A DNA stretch of 64,000 nucleotides, from contig NZ_CP054139.1 of the NCBI RefSeq assembly GCF_013283875.1, forward strand, positions 868,001 to 932,000. The letters run 5' to 3'. A program made the position numbers and the translations under genes. Below the pieces are notes generated by a model. It was not told the origin of the DNA, made no database searches, and was given only the letters and a program-made list of their open reading frames with translations. Shown here in pieces: positions 54,335 to 62,609 of this stretch (its first letter is position 1; every line of letters starts with the position of its first letter). Source of the stretch: Mucilaginibacter mali. GTDB lineage: Bacteria > Bacteroidota > Bacteroidia > Sphingobacteriales > Sphingobacteriaceae.

Positions 54335-57300
54335 ATGGATAACAACTACACCCTGTTAAGTAAAACAAAAAGATATATTGCGGTTGCACTTTGCCTTGTG
54401 GCGGGTTTGCTGCTTACGCAGCAGGCAAGCGCGCAGTATTTTGGGCAAAACAAAGTGCGCTATAAAAAGCTGGATTTTAAAGTGTACAAAACCCCGCACT
54501 TCGAGATCTATTATTACATGAAGAACGATAGCTTGCTGAAGCGCTTCGCGCAGGAAAGCGAGCTTTGGTATACGCTGCACCAGCAGATCTTCAGAGATAC
54601 CTTCCGCAAGGCCAACCCTATTATTCTGTATGCTAACCACCCTGATTTCCAACAGACAACTGCCATTGATGGTGAGATTGACGTAGGTACCGGCGGTATT
54701 ACCGAGGGTATGAAGAACCGTGTGGTGATGCCGATAATGGAAACTAACCAAACCACCCGGCACGTAATCGGGCACGAGTTGGTGCACGCCTTCCAGTATC
54801 ACCTGTTATTGGGTAATGATACTACCAATACCGATAATATCAACAACCTGCCCCTGTGGATGATAGAAGGTATGGCCGAATACTTGTCTATTGGTAAAAA
54901 GGATGCCTACACCGCTATGTGGATGCGTGATGCTTACCTTAATAACGATATCCCCACGGTAAAAGACCTGACCGAAACTAATAAGTATTTCCCATACCGT
55001 TATGGCGAGGCGTTCTGGTCGTTTATGGGGTCAACCTATGGTGATACGGTTATTGTGCCATTCTTTAAAAACACGGCCCGCTTTGGGTTGGAGTATGGTA
55101 TCCGCCGTACATTCGGGTACGATGAAAAAACGCTTTCGGCCTTATGGAAAAACTCCATTATTAATGCCTATAAGCCTTACCTGAAGGATACGGTACAAAA
55201 ACCGGTAGGTAATAAACTGATAGATTACAAAACCGGAGGAGATTACACCGTAGCGCCATCGGTTAGTCCGGATGGTAAATATCTCACGTTCCTGTCATCC
55301 AAAGAATTATTTACGATAGATCTCTTCCTCGCCGACGCGCATACGGGACAGATCATTACAAAGCTGACGAGTAAGGTGAGCAATACGCACATTGACGAAT
55401 TTAACTTTATCGAATCGGCAGGTGCATGGTCGCCGGATGGAAAGAAGTTTGCGTTCAGCGTATTCAGTAAAGGCCGAAACCGGATGATGGTGGTAGAGAT
55501 ACCGAGCGGCCGTGTGCTGGATAACGTATCGATGGGCAAGGCAGAGCAGTTCAGTAACCTTAGCTGGTCGCCGGATGGAGATCATGTAGTTTTCCAGGCA
55601 TTGTCAGAGGGGCAGGGCGATTTGTACATGTACAGCTTTAAAAGCAAAAAAGTAACCCAACTGACCAACGATAAATATTCGGATTACCAGCCAAGCTTTT
55701 CGCGCGATGGTAAGAAGATCATCTTCAGCAGCGACCGTACTACCTACGATAAATCTGCAAGCCAGGCCATCACTTTTAATTTGGCAGAACTGGATATCGC
55801 TACCGGTAAGGTAACCGATATTAAAGTGTTCGATGGCGCTAATAACCTTAACCCGGTTTATTCAGGCGATGGTAAACAGGTACTTTTCCTAAGCAACCGC
55901 GATGGTTTCCGCAACCTGTACCGCTACACTTTTGCCGATGGCAAGGTGGAGCAAATGACCAACTTGTTTACCGGTATTAGCGGTATTACCGAGTTTTCAC
56001 CGGCCTTAAGCGTATCTGCACAAGGTGATGTATTATACTCGTATTACAGGGCGCAAAAATATCAGTTGTATAATGCTAAGGAAAGTGATTTTAAACCGGT
56101 TACCGTACAGCCGCAGGAAACCAACTATGATGCCGCTCAACTACCGCCGTTTAAAGCAGTTGGTGTCGATCTGATCAATGCTAACCTGAACAATTATCTT
56201 GCTTATCCGCGCATCCCTGCCGATTCGGTGAAGCAAATTAAATACCGGCCGCAATTTAAGCTTGATTATCTGGCCAGCAGCGGTGTAGGCATTGGCGTTA
56301 GTAATTATGGCACAGGCTTGGCCAGTGGCATACAAGGTGTATTCAGCGATATTTTAGGCCGTAACCAAATCTATGCCGGCGCGGCAGTAAATGGCGAAGT
56401 TTACGATTTTGGCGGTGCTTTCACTTACATCAATCAGTCAGGCCGATGGAATTTGGGTACAAGCATTTCGCATATCCCATACCAGTATGCTACTTATAAT
56501 TTGGTGAACAGTACCTATACCTATAATGGTACCACTATTCCCGCTTATGAAGAACGGTACGATATCGTCCGTATTTTCCAGGACCAGGTAGGGGTATTCA
56601 CCGCTTATCCATTCTCGAAAATTAACCGCATTGAGTTTGGTACCGGTGCTGCTTACTATTCGTACCGGGTAGACCGTTATAGTACTTTTTATGATCAGAG
56701 CGGTTATATCCTCGATTACCAGAAACACCATATTTCCCGCGCGGATTACGAGGCCGACCCTAACAATGGTGGCGTAAGCCTTGCACCATTTACTGTATTT
56801 AATTTTAATACGGCATTTGTTGGCGATAATTCCTACTTCGGTATAGCGGCGCCTTTAAATGGTTTCCGGTACAGGCTGGGTGCCGAGTATAACTTTGGTA
56901 CATTTAACTACTTCGCCCCAACTATCGATTTGAATAAATATGTGCGCGTAAAACCCGTAACATTCGCCGGTCGTTTATATGGCTACGGTCGCTTTGGCGG
57001 ACAGAATACCTTGTACCCATTGTATTTAGGGTATCCGTTCCTGATCAGAGGTTACGAATCGCAAACTTTTTATGGTAATAATAACAAAGTTGCTTCCAAT
57101 AATTTCACCATCGATCAGCTTTCGGGTAGCCGAATAGCGGTAGCCAGTTTTGAAATGCGTTTACCGTTTACTGGCCCTGAAAAGTTGGCCGCCATCAAAT
57201 CTAAATTCCTGTTTTCCGATCTGAATCTATTCTTTGATGCGGGTTTGGCCTGGAACGCCGGTGATAAGATATATTTCCAGACTAATCCGCCTATAGTTGG

Positions 57301-57520
57301 TCAGCAAAAAATGCTGGATGCTAACGGTAACCCGCAGGTGGTTAACGGGCAGATTGTTACCACGCCAATATATGGCCGCGTACCTGCTTTAAGTACAGGT
57401 GTGTCGCTAAGGGTAAATATGTTCGGTTATTTTATATTAGAGCCATACTTGGCATGGCCGATAAACCGTACCGATATCAGCAAGCCGGTATTTGGTTTAG
57501 GCTTTACACCGGGCTGGTAG
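54335..57520 (+). CDS. HELVH metalloprotease / TolB-like propeller / outer-membrane barrel fusion
   Basis: At 1061 residues, the signal segment (IAVALCLVAGLLLTQQASAQ) is followed by a gluzincin-type peptidase domain. HELVH is at 147-151 and EGMAEYLS at 178-185 supplies a third Glu ligand; TYGDTVIVPFF follows. Residues ~300-600 are PD40/TolB propeller repeats (VAPSVSPDGKYLTFLSS, AGAWSPDGKKFAFSV, NLSWSPDGDHVVFQA, QPSFSRDGKKIIFSSDR, NPVYSGDGKQVLFLSNRDG). The C-terminal ~420 residues resemble an Omp85/surface-antigen-type barrel (NQIYAGAAVNGEVYDFGGAF, GYGRFGGQNTLYPLYLGYPF) ending in GLGFTPGW. The barrel would hold the protease in the outer membrane. Substrate unknown. It ends at a strong terminator. 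Confidence 0.85.
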   Translation: MDNNYTLLSKTKRYIAVALCLVAGLLLTQQASAQYFGQNKVRYKKLDFKVYKTPHFEIYYYMKNDSLLKRFAQESELWYTLHQQIFRDTFRKANPIILYANHPDFQQTTAIDGEIDVGTGGITEGMKNRVVMPIMETNQTTRHVIGHELVHAFQYHLLLGNDTTNTDNINNLPLWMIEGMAEYLSIGKKDAYTAMWMRDAYLNNDIPTVKDLTETNKYFPYRYGEAFWSFMGSTYGDTVIVPFFKNTARFGLEYGIRRTFGYDEKTLSALWKNSIINAYKPYLKDTVQKPVGNKLIDYKTGGDYTVAPSVSPDGKYLTFLSSKELFTIDLFLADAHTGQIITKLTSKVSNTHIDEFNFIESAGAWSPDGKKFAFSVFSKGRNRMMVVEIPSGRVLDNVSMGKAEQFSNLSWSPDGDHVVFQALSEGQGDLYMYSFKSKKVTQLTNDKYSDYQPSFSRDGKKIIFSSDRTTYDKSASQAITFNLAELDIATGKVTDIKVFDGANNLNPVYSGDGKQVLFLSNRDGFRNLYRYTFADGKVEQMTNLFTGISGITEFSPALSVSAQGDVLYSYYRAQKYQLYNAKESDFKPVTVQPQETNYDAAQLPPFKAVGVDLINANLNNYLAYPRIPADSVKQIKYRPQFKLDYLASSGVGIGVSNYGTGLASGIQGVFSDILGRNQIYAGAAVNGEVYDFGGAFTYINQSGRWNLGTSISHIPYQYATYNLVNSTYTYNGTTIPAYEERYDIVRIFQDQVGVFTAYPFSKINRIEFGTGAAYYSYRVDRYSTFYDQSGYILDYQKHHISRADYEADPNNGGVSLAPFTVFNFNTAFVGDNSYFGIAAPLNGFRYRLGAEYNFGTFNYFAPTIDLNKYVRVKPVTFAGRLYGYGRFGGQNTLYPLYLGYPFLIRGYESQTFYGNNNKVASNNFTIDQLSGSRIAVASFEMRLPFTGPEKLAAIKSKFLFSDLNLFFDAGLAWNAGDKIYFQTNPPIVGQQKMLDANGNPQVVNGQIVTTPIYGRVPALSTGVSLRVNMFGYFILEPYLAWPINRTDISKPVFGLGFTPGW

Positions 57521-57540
57521 TAATAATATTGTTGATTTGT

Positions 57541-57580
57541 AAAAATGGGATCAGTATCATGATATACTGGTCCCATTTTT
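57541..57580 (+). terminator. 17-bp-stem terminator
   Basis: AAAAATGGGATCAGTAT and ATACTGGTCCCATTTTT pair with a single T-G wobble. The stem lies 21 bp after the protease-barrel stop and ends in a T run. Confidence 0.82.
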
Positions 57581-57629
57581 GTTAGATTTGCATCCGTTTT
57601 GGTTTAGGCTTTTGTGCCTTAATTTACTG

Positions 57630-58235
57630 ATGATGAAAAAGGCTTGTATAATTATCCTGTTGAACCTGGTTACCGTGGCCGTGTTTGCCCAAAAAGTTGA
57701 TAGCGCTAAGGTAAACCTGATCAAACCGAAGGGTATTAAAACTACCATGGTAAATGGCGCAACTATGATGGGCAATCTTAACATCATTCAAAACGTATCT
57801 AAATCAGGAGAGCACACGCAATTGCTAAATGCCATAAAGGCTGCCGGACTTACTTTAACATTTGAGAGCAAAGGCCCTATTACCATATTTGCGCCAACCA
57901 ATGCCGCTTTTGCTAAACTACCGGCCGGTAAATTAGACACCTTATTAATGCCCGAGCATAAATTGGAACTTAGCAGCCTGGTTACTTACCATGCCATAGC
58001 GGGAAAGGTAAGCGCTAAGGATATTTTACATAATATTCGTGAGCATAAGGGAGTAGCTAATTATGTTACGCTTGCTGGCAGTAAACTTGCCGCAACTATT
58101 GATGCCAACCGTAACATTGTTTTAACTGACGAGACCGGGGGGCAATGCGTCATCAGCCAGTTTGATGTAGAGCAAAGCAACGGGATGCTGCATGTAATAA
58201 ATGGGGTTTTTGTCCCTAAAGCAAGGGCTATATAA
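57630..58235 (+). CDS. Secreted fasciclin (FAS1) domain protein
   Basis: From ATG 57630 (MMKKACIIILLNLVTVAVFA) there are 201 residues; ATG 57633 is equally possible. After the signal peptide, one FAS1 domain is visible: HTQLLNAIKAAGLTLTFESKGPITIFAPTNAAFAKLPAG, LVTYHAIAGKVSAKDI, VLTDETGGQCVISQFDVEQSNGMLHVINGVFVPKA. The H1 (FAPTNAAF) and H2 (VINGVF) boxes are both present. FAS1 domains mediate adhesion in eukaryotes; the bacterial roles are mostly unknown. TAGATTTG at 57583-57590 is a possible -7 box. Confidence 0.92.
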   Translation: MMKKACIIILLNLVTVAVFAQKVDSAKVNLIKPKGIKTTMVNGATMMGNLNIIQNVSKSGEHTQLLNAIKAAGLTLTFESKGPITIFAPTNAAFAKLPAGKLDTLLMPEHKLELSSLVTYHAIAGKVSAKDILHNIREHKGVANYVTLAGSKLAATIDANRNIVLTDETGGQCVISQFDVEQSNGMLHVINGVFVPKARAI

Positions 58236-58325
58236 TTTTATAGTAACCATCCCCGTGTTCAATTCAATTTATATCACAGGTCCCAAGCCTGGAAATAATG
58301 GCTATTAAAAATTGCTTTAATGAAT

Positions 58326-58415
58326 CTGTGTTAGGGATTGAAACGAATACCGGCCAGCGAGCGTAATGTCTGCAGGCGTATGAGTGTAAAGCCCGGCCGA
58401 AGGCAGCACCATGAT
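58326..58415. repeat. Structured ~88-nt dispersed element (copy 3, diverged)
   Basis: CTGTGTTAGGGATTGAAACG, AATACCGGCC, variable centre, GCGTATGAGTGTAAAGCCCG, GCCGAAGGCAGCACCATGAT. The framework GTTAGnGATnGAA, ATACCGGC, GTATGAG, GGCCGnAGGCA is shared with 21248-21335 and 31057-31145. Nothing else is seen in 58236-58534. Confidence 0.7.
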
Positions 58416-58534
58416 AATCCTGATCGTCGGCAGAAAAGTATCTGTCCGTACTAATAAATTAATGTATTTGACGATGAGTTTGTCGATAGAAACCCGTCAA
58501 ACGTTGCCGCATGAGCGGGCTGCCTTTACGTTTA

Positions 58535-58891
58535 TTAAAAAGCGAAGCTTTTGCGGGCCTGTGGCGCGGTGTTACGCATAACCGGGCGACTGTATAATTC
58601 CTGCTCTAACTTTAAACCCTTGGTCAGATCCATCCAGTCTGCATTGGCCGAGCGAATCATTTTCTCTTTTTGCGCACGGGTAAAAGTGCTTACATATTTA
58701 AAGCGGTCCATTGCCATTTCTTCGTTATTGATCTCTTCAAAGTAAACCAGCCTGGTCAGGTGCTTCGAGCTGTCGAAAAATAGGGTGGGCATCTGGCTGT
58801 AAAACTCTAACGTTTTTAGCAGATCGGTGCACATGCCAACGTGTAGATTATTGCGGTTACGATCGGTGATGATATAGATGAAGTTCTTCAT
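58535..58891 (-). CDS. GIY-YIG nuclease-like protein, 118 aa
   Basis: From ATG 58891 the protein begins MKNFIYIITDRNRNNLHVGM, the GIY-YIG core in which IYIIT and LHVGM replace the usual GIY and YIG. It continues LTRLVYFEEINNEEMAMDRFKYVSTFTRAQKEKMIRSANADWMDLTKG, typical of the short, UvrC-N-like single-domain family. The weak YIG segment (HVG) questions nuclease activity. It is divergent from an XRE-S24 regulator, with shared control region 58892-58976 containing an inverted repeat. Confidence 0.78.
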   Translation of the reverse strand: MKNFIYIITDRNRNNLHVGMCTDLLKTLEFYSQMPTLFFDSSKHLTRLVYFEEINNEEMAMDRFKYVSTFTRAQKEKMIRSANADWMDLTKGLKLEQELYSRPVMRNTAPQARKSFAF

Positions 58892-58917
58892 TTTGATAAA
58901 TTTTTTTGCCGTTTCGG

Positions 58918-58959
58918 AATTTATTACTAATTTTATGAGCATAAAGTTACTAATAAATT
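58918..58959. promoter_or_regulatory. Inverted repeat between the GIY-YIG and XRE-S24 genes
   Basis: AATTTATTACTAA (58918-58930) and TTACTAATAAATT (58947-58959) are complementary except one position, with a 16-bp spacer. It sits centrally in the divergent control region, a likely operator for the S24-type regulator. Confidence 0.6.
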
Positions 58960-58976
58960 TAGCAAATCCAAATTTT

Positions 58977-59756
58977 ATGTCAATTATTTCACAAAATATT
59001 AAGTTCTTACGCAAAAAAAAGGGCCTTACCCAACAGGCTTTTGCCGATGAAGTAGGTATAAAACGCTCATTAGTAGGCGCTTATGAAGAGGATAGGGCGG
59101 ATCCTAAGTATGATCTGCTAAAAAAATTAGCAGTTTACTTTGATGTAAGCCTGGACGACTTTATTAACGAAACAATTGACGAAAACTGGGCGCCTAAACC
59201 CAAAAGCGAGGGGAGTAACCTGCGTATCCTTAGTATCACCGTAGATAAGGAAGATAACGAAAATATAGAAATGGTACCGGTAAAGGCCAGCGCCGGCTAC
59301 CTGAACGGCTATGCCGACCCGGAGTATGTATCCAAGCTGCCCAAGTTTTACCTGCCGATGTTTAAGCAGGGCACCTACCGCGCATTCGAGATCAATGGCG
59401 ATTCGATGCTGCCGCTGCAATCGGGTAGTATTATTATAGGCGAATACCTGGAGCGCTGGGGAGATATTAAACAAGGCGACACTTATGTAGTGGTATCTAA
59501 AAGCGAGGGCGTAGTATATAAACGCATTGGTAATAAGTTTAAGGATAATAAAAAGCTGAAGCTGGTATCTGATAACCCGGTTTATGACCCGTACGAGATC
59601 AGCGGAGAGGATATCCTGGAGATATGGAAGGCGAAAGGTTATTTCAGTACCCATCTGCCTGAACCGACACCAGAGCCTACAATGGAAAGCCTGACAGGTA
59701 TGATGACCCAAATGCAGCGATCGATTGCAGACCTGCAAAAAAACAGCAACAATTAA
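58977..59756 (+). CDS. XRE/LexA-like regulator with S24 peptidase domain
   Basis: The protein is 259 residues from ATG 58977 (MSIISQNIKFLRKKKGLTQQ). The HTH is LTQQAFADEVGIKRSLVGAYEEDRADPKYDLLKKLAVYFDVSLDDFI. An S24 domain spans ~95-220: a possible self-cleavage pair Ala106-Gly107 in VKASAGYLNG, catalytic Ser143 in EINGDSMLP, Lys182 in VVYKRIG. The complete Ser-Lys pair suggests LexA/CI-like self-cleavage, perhaps in DNA damage. The tail (PEPTPEPTMESLTGMMTQMQ) is unusual. An upstream ATG would translate the operator and is rejected. Confidence 0.9.
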   Translation: MSIISQNIKFLRKKKGLTQQAFADEVGIKRSLVGAYEEDRADPKYDLLKKLAVYFDVSLDDFINETIDENWAPKPKSEGSNLRILSITVDKEDNENIEMVPVKASAGYLNGYADPEYVSKLPKFYLPMFKQGTYRAFEINGDSMLPLQSGSIIIGEYLERWGDIKQGDTYVVVSKSEGVVYKRIGNKFKDNKKLKLVSDNPVYDPYEISGEDILEIWKAKGYFSTHLPEPTPEPTMESLTGMMTQMQRSIADLQKNSNN

Positions 59757-59765
59757 GTTACATGG

Positions 59766-59795
59766 TTGCGATTAAACGATTAGGGTATATCTTTA
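59766..59795 (+). promoter_or_regulatory. Possible promoter of the first Spy-like gene
   Basis: TTG (59766-59768), 19 bp, TATCTTTA (59788-59795): one mismatch from TTG-N19-TAnnTTTG, 28 bp before the ATG. Confidence 0.4.
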
Positions 59796-59822
59796 TCTAA
59801 ACTTAAAAAACTGAATAATATA

Positions 59823-60242
59823 ATGAAAAAATTAATCTTAGTAGGCTGTTTCGTGTTAGGCGCAACAGTAGCCAGCTTCGCCCAGGGTGGCGGTGGCCAG
59901 GGCGGTCGTGGCGGTATGAATATGAAGCCGGAAGATCGGGCAAAAGCGATGCAAACAGCTTTAAAATTAACCGACGATCAAACAGCCAAAATAACTGCTA
60001 TTTACACTGCACAAACTGCAAAACAAGATAGCATCATGAAAGCTAACAATGGCGACAGGCAAGCAGCTATGGGAGCAATGCGCCCAATGCGCGAAGCTAC
60101 CAACGCTAAAATCAAAGCGTTATTAACCGAGGATCAAAAAGCCGAGTTCGACAAAATGTCGCAACGCGGTGGTGGCCGTGGTCAAGGCGGTGGCCAGGGT
60201 GGTCAGGGCGGTGGTACTCCTCCCCCTCCTCCAGCAAAATAA
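59823..60242 (+). CDS. Spy/CpxP-like periplasmic protein with Gly/Arg and Pro tails (paralogue 1)
   Basis: At 139 residues, the signal peptide (MKKLILVGCFVLGATVASFA) is followed by a Gly-rich linker and an LTxxQ-like helical core: KPEDRAKAMQTALKLTDDQTAKITAIYTAQ, then REATNAKIKALLTEDQKAEFDK. This is the Spy/CpxP pattern of periplasmic helical chaperone-like proteins. The C-terminus is RGGGRGQGGGQGGQGGG then TPPPPPAK. It is homologous to the gene at 60387. Each has its own terminator, so the whole unit was duplicated. Confidence 0.8.
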   Translation: MKKLILVGCFVLGATVASFAQGGGGQGGRGGMNMKPEDRAKAMQTALKLTDDQTAKITAIYTAQTAKQDSIMKANNGDRQAAMGAMRPMREATNAKIKALLTEDQKAEFDKMSQRGGGRGQGGGQGGQGGGTPPPPPAK

Positions 60243-60261
60243 TTTGCATAAAATTATCTTA

Positions 60262-60290
60262 AAAGCGGCTTTCGGGCCGCTTTGTTTATT
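60262..60290 (+). terminator. Terminator after the first Spy-like gene
   Basis: AAAGCGGC, TTTCGG, GCCGCTTT followed by GTTTATT. It shares stem sequence with the terminator of the paralogue. Confidence 0.78.
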
Positions 60291-60386
60291 GGATAACTAA
60301 TTATCGATAGCAATAATTAAAAATCAAAGGCGTTAGAAATATAGTTTAACGCCACATTCATCAAACTAAAATCTAATTAAAAAACC

Positions 60387-60791
60387 ATGAAGAAATTAAT
60401 GTTAGTATGCTGCTTCGTTATCGGCGCGGTAGCAATGAGCTTCGCCCAGGGCGGTGGCGGTATGCGAATGAAACCTGAAGATCAGGCTAAGCGTTTGCAA
60501 ACCCAGTTAAAATTAAATGATGACCAAACCACTAAAATTACAGCTATTTACACTGCACAAGCTGCAAAAATGGATAGCTTAATGAAAGCGGCCAATGGCG
60601 ATTTCTCATCACTGAGAACCACTATGGGCCCAATGCGCGAAGCTACTAATGCAAAAATTAAAGCATTATTAACCGACGAGCAAAAAGCTGAATTTGACAA
60701 ACAACAAGCTGCTATGCGTAACCGTATGGGCGGCGGTCAAGGCGGCCAGGGCGGCGGTACCCCACCTCCTCCACCTCCACCAGCAAAATAA
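60387..60791 (+). CDS. Spy/CpxP-like periplasmic protein with Pro-rich tail (paralogue 2)
   Basis: This 134-residue protein reads MKKLMLVCCFVIGAVAMSFA, GGGGMRMKPEDQAKRLQTQL, LNDDQTTKITAIYTAQAAKM, REATNAKIKALLTDEQKAEF and a tail MGGGQGGQGGGTPPPPPPPA. It is clearly a tandem copy of the preceding gene, with conserved spacing of the two LTxxQ-type helices. The Gly/Arg part is shorter and the Pro run longer, the usual drift of low-complexity tails. Role inferred as a periplasmic stress-binding protein. Confidence 0.8.
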   Translation: MKKLMLVCCFVIGAVAMSFAQGGGGMRMKPEDQAKRLQTQLKLNDDQTTKITAIYTAQAAKMDSLMKAANGDFSSLRTTMGPMREATNAKIKALLTDEQKAEFDKQQAAMRNRMGGGQGGQGGGTPPPPPPPAK

Positions 60792-60817
60792 TTTTGCGGT
60801 AACAATATTTAACAGGG

Positions 60818-60845
60818 AAGCGGCTTTTGGGCCGCTTTCTTTATT
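60818..60845 (+). terminator. Terminator after the second Spy-like gene
   Basis: AAGCGGC, TTTTGG, GCCGCTT then TCTTTATTTT. The stem is identical to the terminator of the first paralogue. Confidence 0.78.
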
Positions 60846-60864
60846 TTAGCACAAATTTATAGTC

Positions 60865-61986
60865 TTGAAAAAAGCAGATCAGTTTATACAAGCCAAACTA
60901 CAGGAAAGGCAGGAAGCCGGGAATTACCGCCAGCTGAAGCCCGAAACAGGCTTGATGGATTTCTGCTCTAACGATTACCTGGGCTTTGCGCGATCGGCAA
61001 AATTGCGAGATGCCATTGATCAGGAATTAGCAGATCGTCCAACGGTTTTAAATGGCTCAACAGGATCAAGATTATTGGCAGGTAATACAGATTACGCGGA
61101 AAAACTGGAAGCGGAAATAGCAGGTGTCCATGGCTACGAAGCCGGGTTGATCTATAACTCGGGATATGACACCAATCTTGGACTGTTTTCGTCGCTGCCA
61201 CAAAAAGGCGATACCATTATCACTGATGAACTGGTGCATGCCTCCATTATTGATGGTTGCAGGCTAAGCCATGCAGAACGCTTCCGTTTTAAGCATAATG
61301 ATATCAATAGTCTTGAAGATAAACTACAACGGGCAAAAGGAAATATTTATATAGCAATTGAAAGCATCTACTCCATGGATGGAGATGTTGCCCCGTTAAT
61401 AGCTATTGCCGCGATAGCTGAAAAATATAAGGCCCATTTAATTGTAGATGAGGCACACGCCACGGGCGTCTTCGGCTATGGTTTGGTTCATCAACTTGGC
61501 TTGCAGGGTAAAGTTTTTGCCCAGGTGGTAACTTTTGGCAAGGCCCTGGGCTGCCATGGCGCTATTGTGTTGGGCAGCAATTTACTGCGCGATTATCTTA
61601 TTAATTTTTCCCGGTCGTTTATTTATACCACTGCCGCGCCCTTTCATCAGTTGGCATCGGTTAAAATGGCTTATCGCTTATTGCAGCAAAATGATATGCA
61701 CGCTCGGTTACTTCATCATCACATCAACTATTTCAAGGCCAACTTTACTAATAAATACTACCGGCTAATACCCAGCGATAGCTCCATCCAGTGCATTATA
61801 ATGGGGAGTAACGATAAAGCAAAAGCATTGGCAGGGCTATTACAGTCGGGTGGATTTGATGTGCGCCCTATACTTAGCCCAACCGTTGCAGCAGGGAGTG
61901 AACGAGTACGGATCTGCATCCACAGTTATAATACCGAACTCGAAATTGCCGGATTATTAGCCATCATTAATACTTTTACAGCATGA
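60865..61986 (+). CDS. bioF: 8-amino-7-oxononanoate synthase
   Basis: This 373-residue alpha-oxoamine synthase joins pimeloyl thioester and alanine in biotin synthesis. Motifs: DFCSNDYLGFA, NGSTGSRLLAGN, ALIYNSG-like GLIYNSGYDTNLG, DELVHASIIDGCRLS, AIESIYSMDGDVAPL, LIVDEAHATGVFG and the PLP Lys226 in TFGKALGCHGAIV. The start is TTG at 60865 (KKADQFIQAKLQERQEAGNY): the family N-terminus needs this start, and the first in-frame ATG is ~30 codons later. It overlaps bioD by 4 bp (ATGA). Confidence 0.92.
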   Translation: MKKADQFIQAKLQERQEAGNYRQLKPETGLMDFCSNDYLGFARSAKLRDAIDQELADRPTVLNGSTGSRLLAGNTDYAEKLEAEIAGVHGYEAGLIYNSGYDTNLGLFSSLPQKGDTIITDELVHASIIDGCRLSHAERFRFKHNDINSLEDKLQRAKGNIYIAIESIYSMDGDVAPLIAIAAIAEKYKAHLIVDEAHATGVFGYGLVHQLGLQGKVFAQVVTFGKALGCHGAIVLGSNLLRDYLINFSRSFIYTTAAPFHQLASVKMAYRLLQQNDMHARLLHHHINYFKANFTNKYYRLIPSDSSIQCIIMGSNDKAKALAGLLQSGGFDVRPILSPTVAAGSERVRICIHSYNTELEIAGLLAIINTFTA

Positions 61987-62609
61987 GCAAACCGATATTT
62001 ATTACCGGCATAGGCACTGATGTGGGCAAAACCGTTGCATCGGCCATATTGGTTGAGGCCCTGCAGGCCGATTACTGGAAGCCCGTACAATCCGGCGATC
62101 TGGATAATAGTGATACGATGAAAGTGCAGCGCTTGATCAGTAACACCAAATCGGTATTTCACCCCGAGGCTTATCGCTTAACGCAACCATTCTCGCCACA
62201 TAAGTCGGCCGATCTGGATGGGGTGGAGATAAACATTGATCAGATCGTCGCCCCTAAAACAACTAACCGATTGCTTATAGAAGGGGCAGGGGGACTAATG
62301 GTACCCTTAAATAATAAGCATTTCATTATCGATCTTATCGCCAGGCTTGAAGCCGAAGTAATATTGGTATCGCGCAATTACCTGGGTAGCATTAACCATA
62401 CCTTGCTATCAATTGATGTGCTGAAGAACAGGGGGATCAATATAAAGGCCATTGTATTTAATGGCCTTACAGATAAATATTCAGAAAGTGCAATTGCCCT
62501 GTATGCAGGTGAAGATGTTCCAGTATATCGCATTGGAGAACTGACTGAAATTAACCGGCAAAGCATTGCTGCCGAAGCGGAAAAATTTAAAGCGAATTAT
62601 AATATATAA
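61983..62609 (+). CDS. bioD: Dethiobiotin synthetase
   Basis: The 208-residue protein has the P-loop GIGTDVGKT at 9-17, YWKPVQSGD, FSPHKSADLDG and LLIEGAGGLMVPLN, all typical of BioD, which closes the ureido ring of dethiobiotin using ATP and CO2. It is translationally coupled to bioF. No bioA, bioB or bioC is visible in the window. Its last eight codons overlap the 3' end of the convergent secreted-protein gene by 23 bp, and the same bases recur at the end of that gene's paralogue. Confidence 0.94.
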   Translation: MSKPIFITGIGTDVGKTVASAILVEALQADYWKPVQSGDLDNSDTMKVQRLISNTKSVFHPEAYRLTQPFSPHKSADLDGVEINIDQIVAPKTTNRLLIEGAGGLMVPLNNKHFIIDLIARLEAEVILVSRNYLGSINHTLLSIDVLKNRGINIKAIVFNGLTDKYSESAIALYAGEDVPVYRIGELTEINRQSIAAEAEKFKANYNI

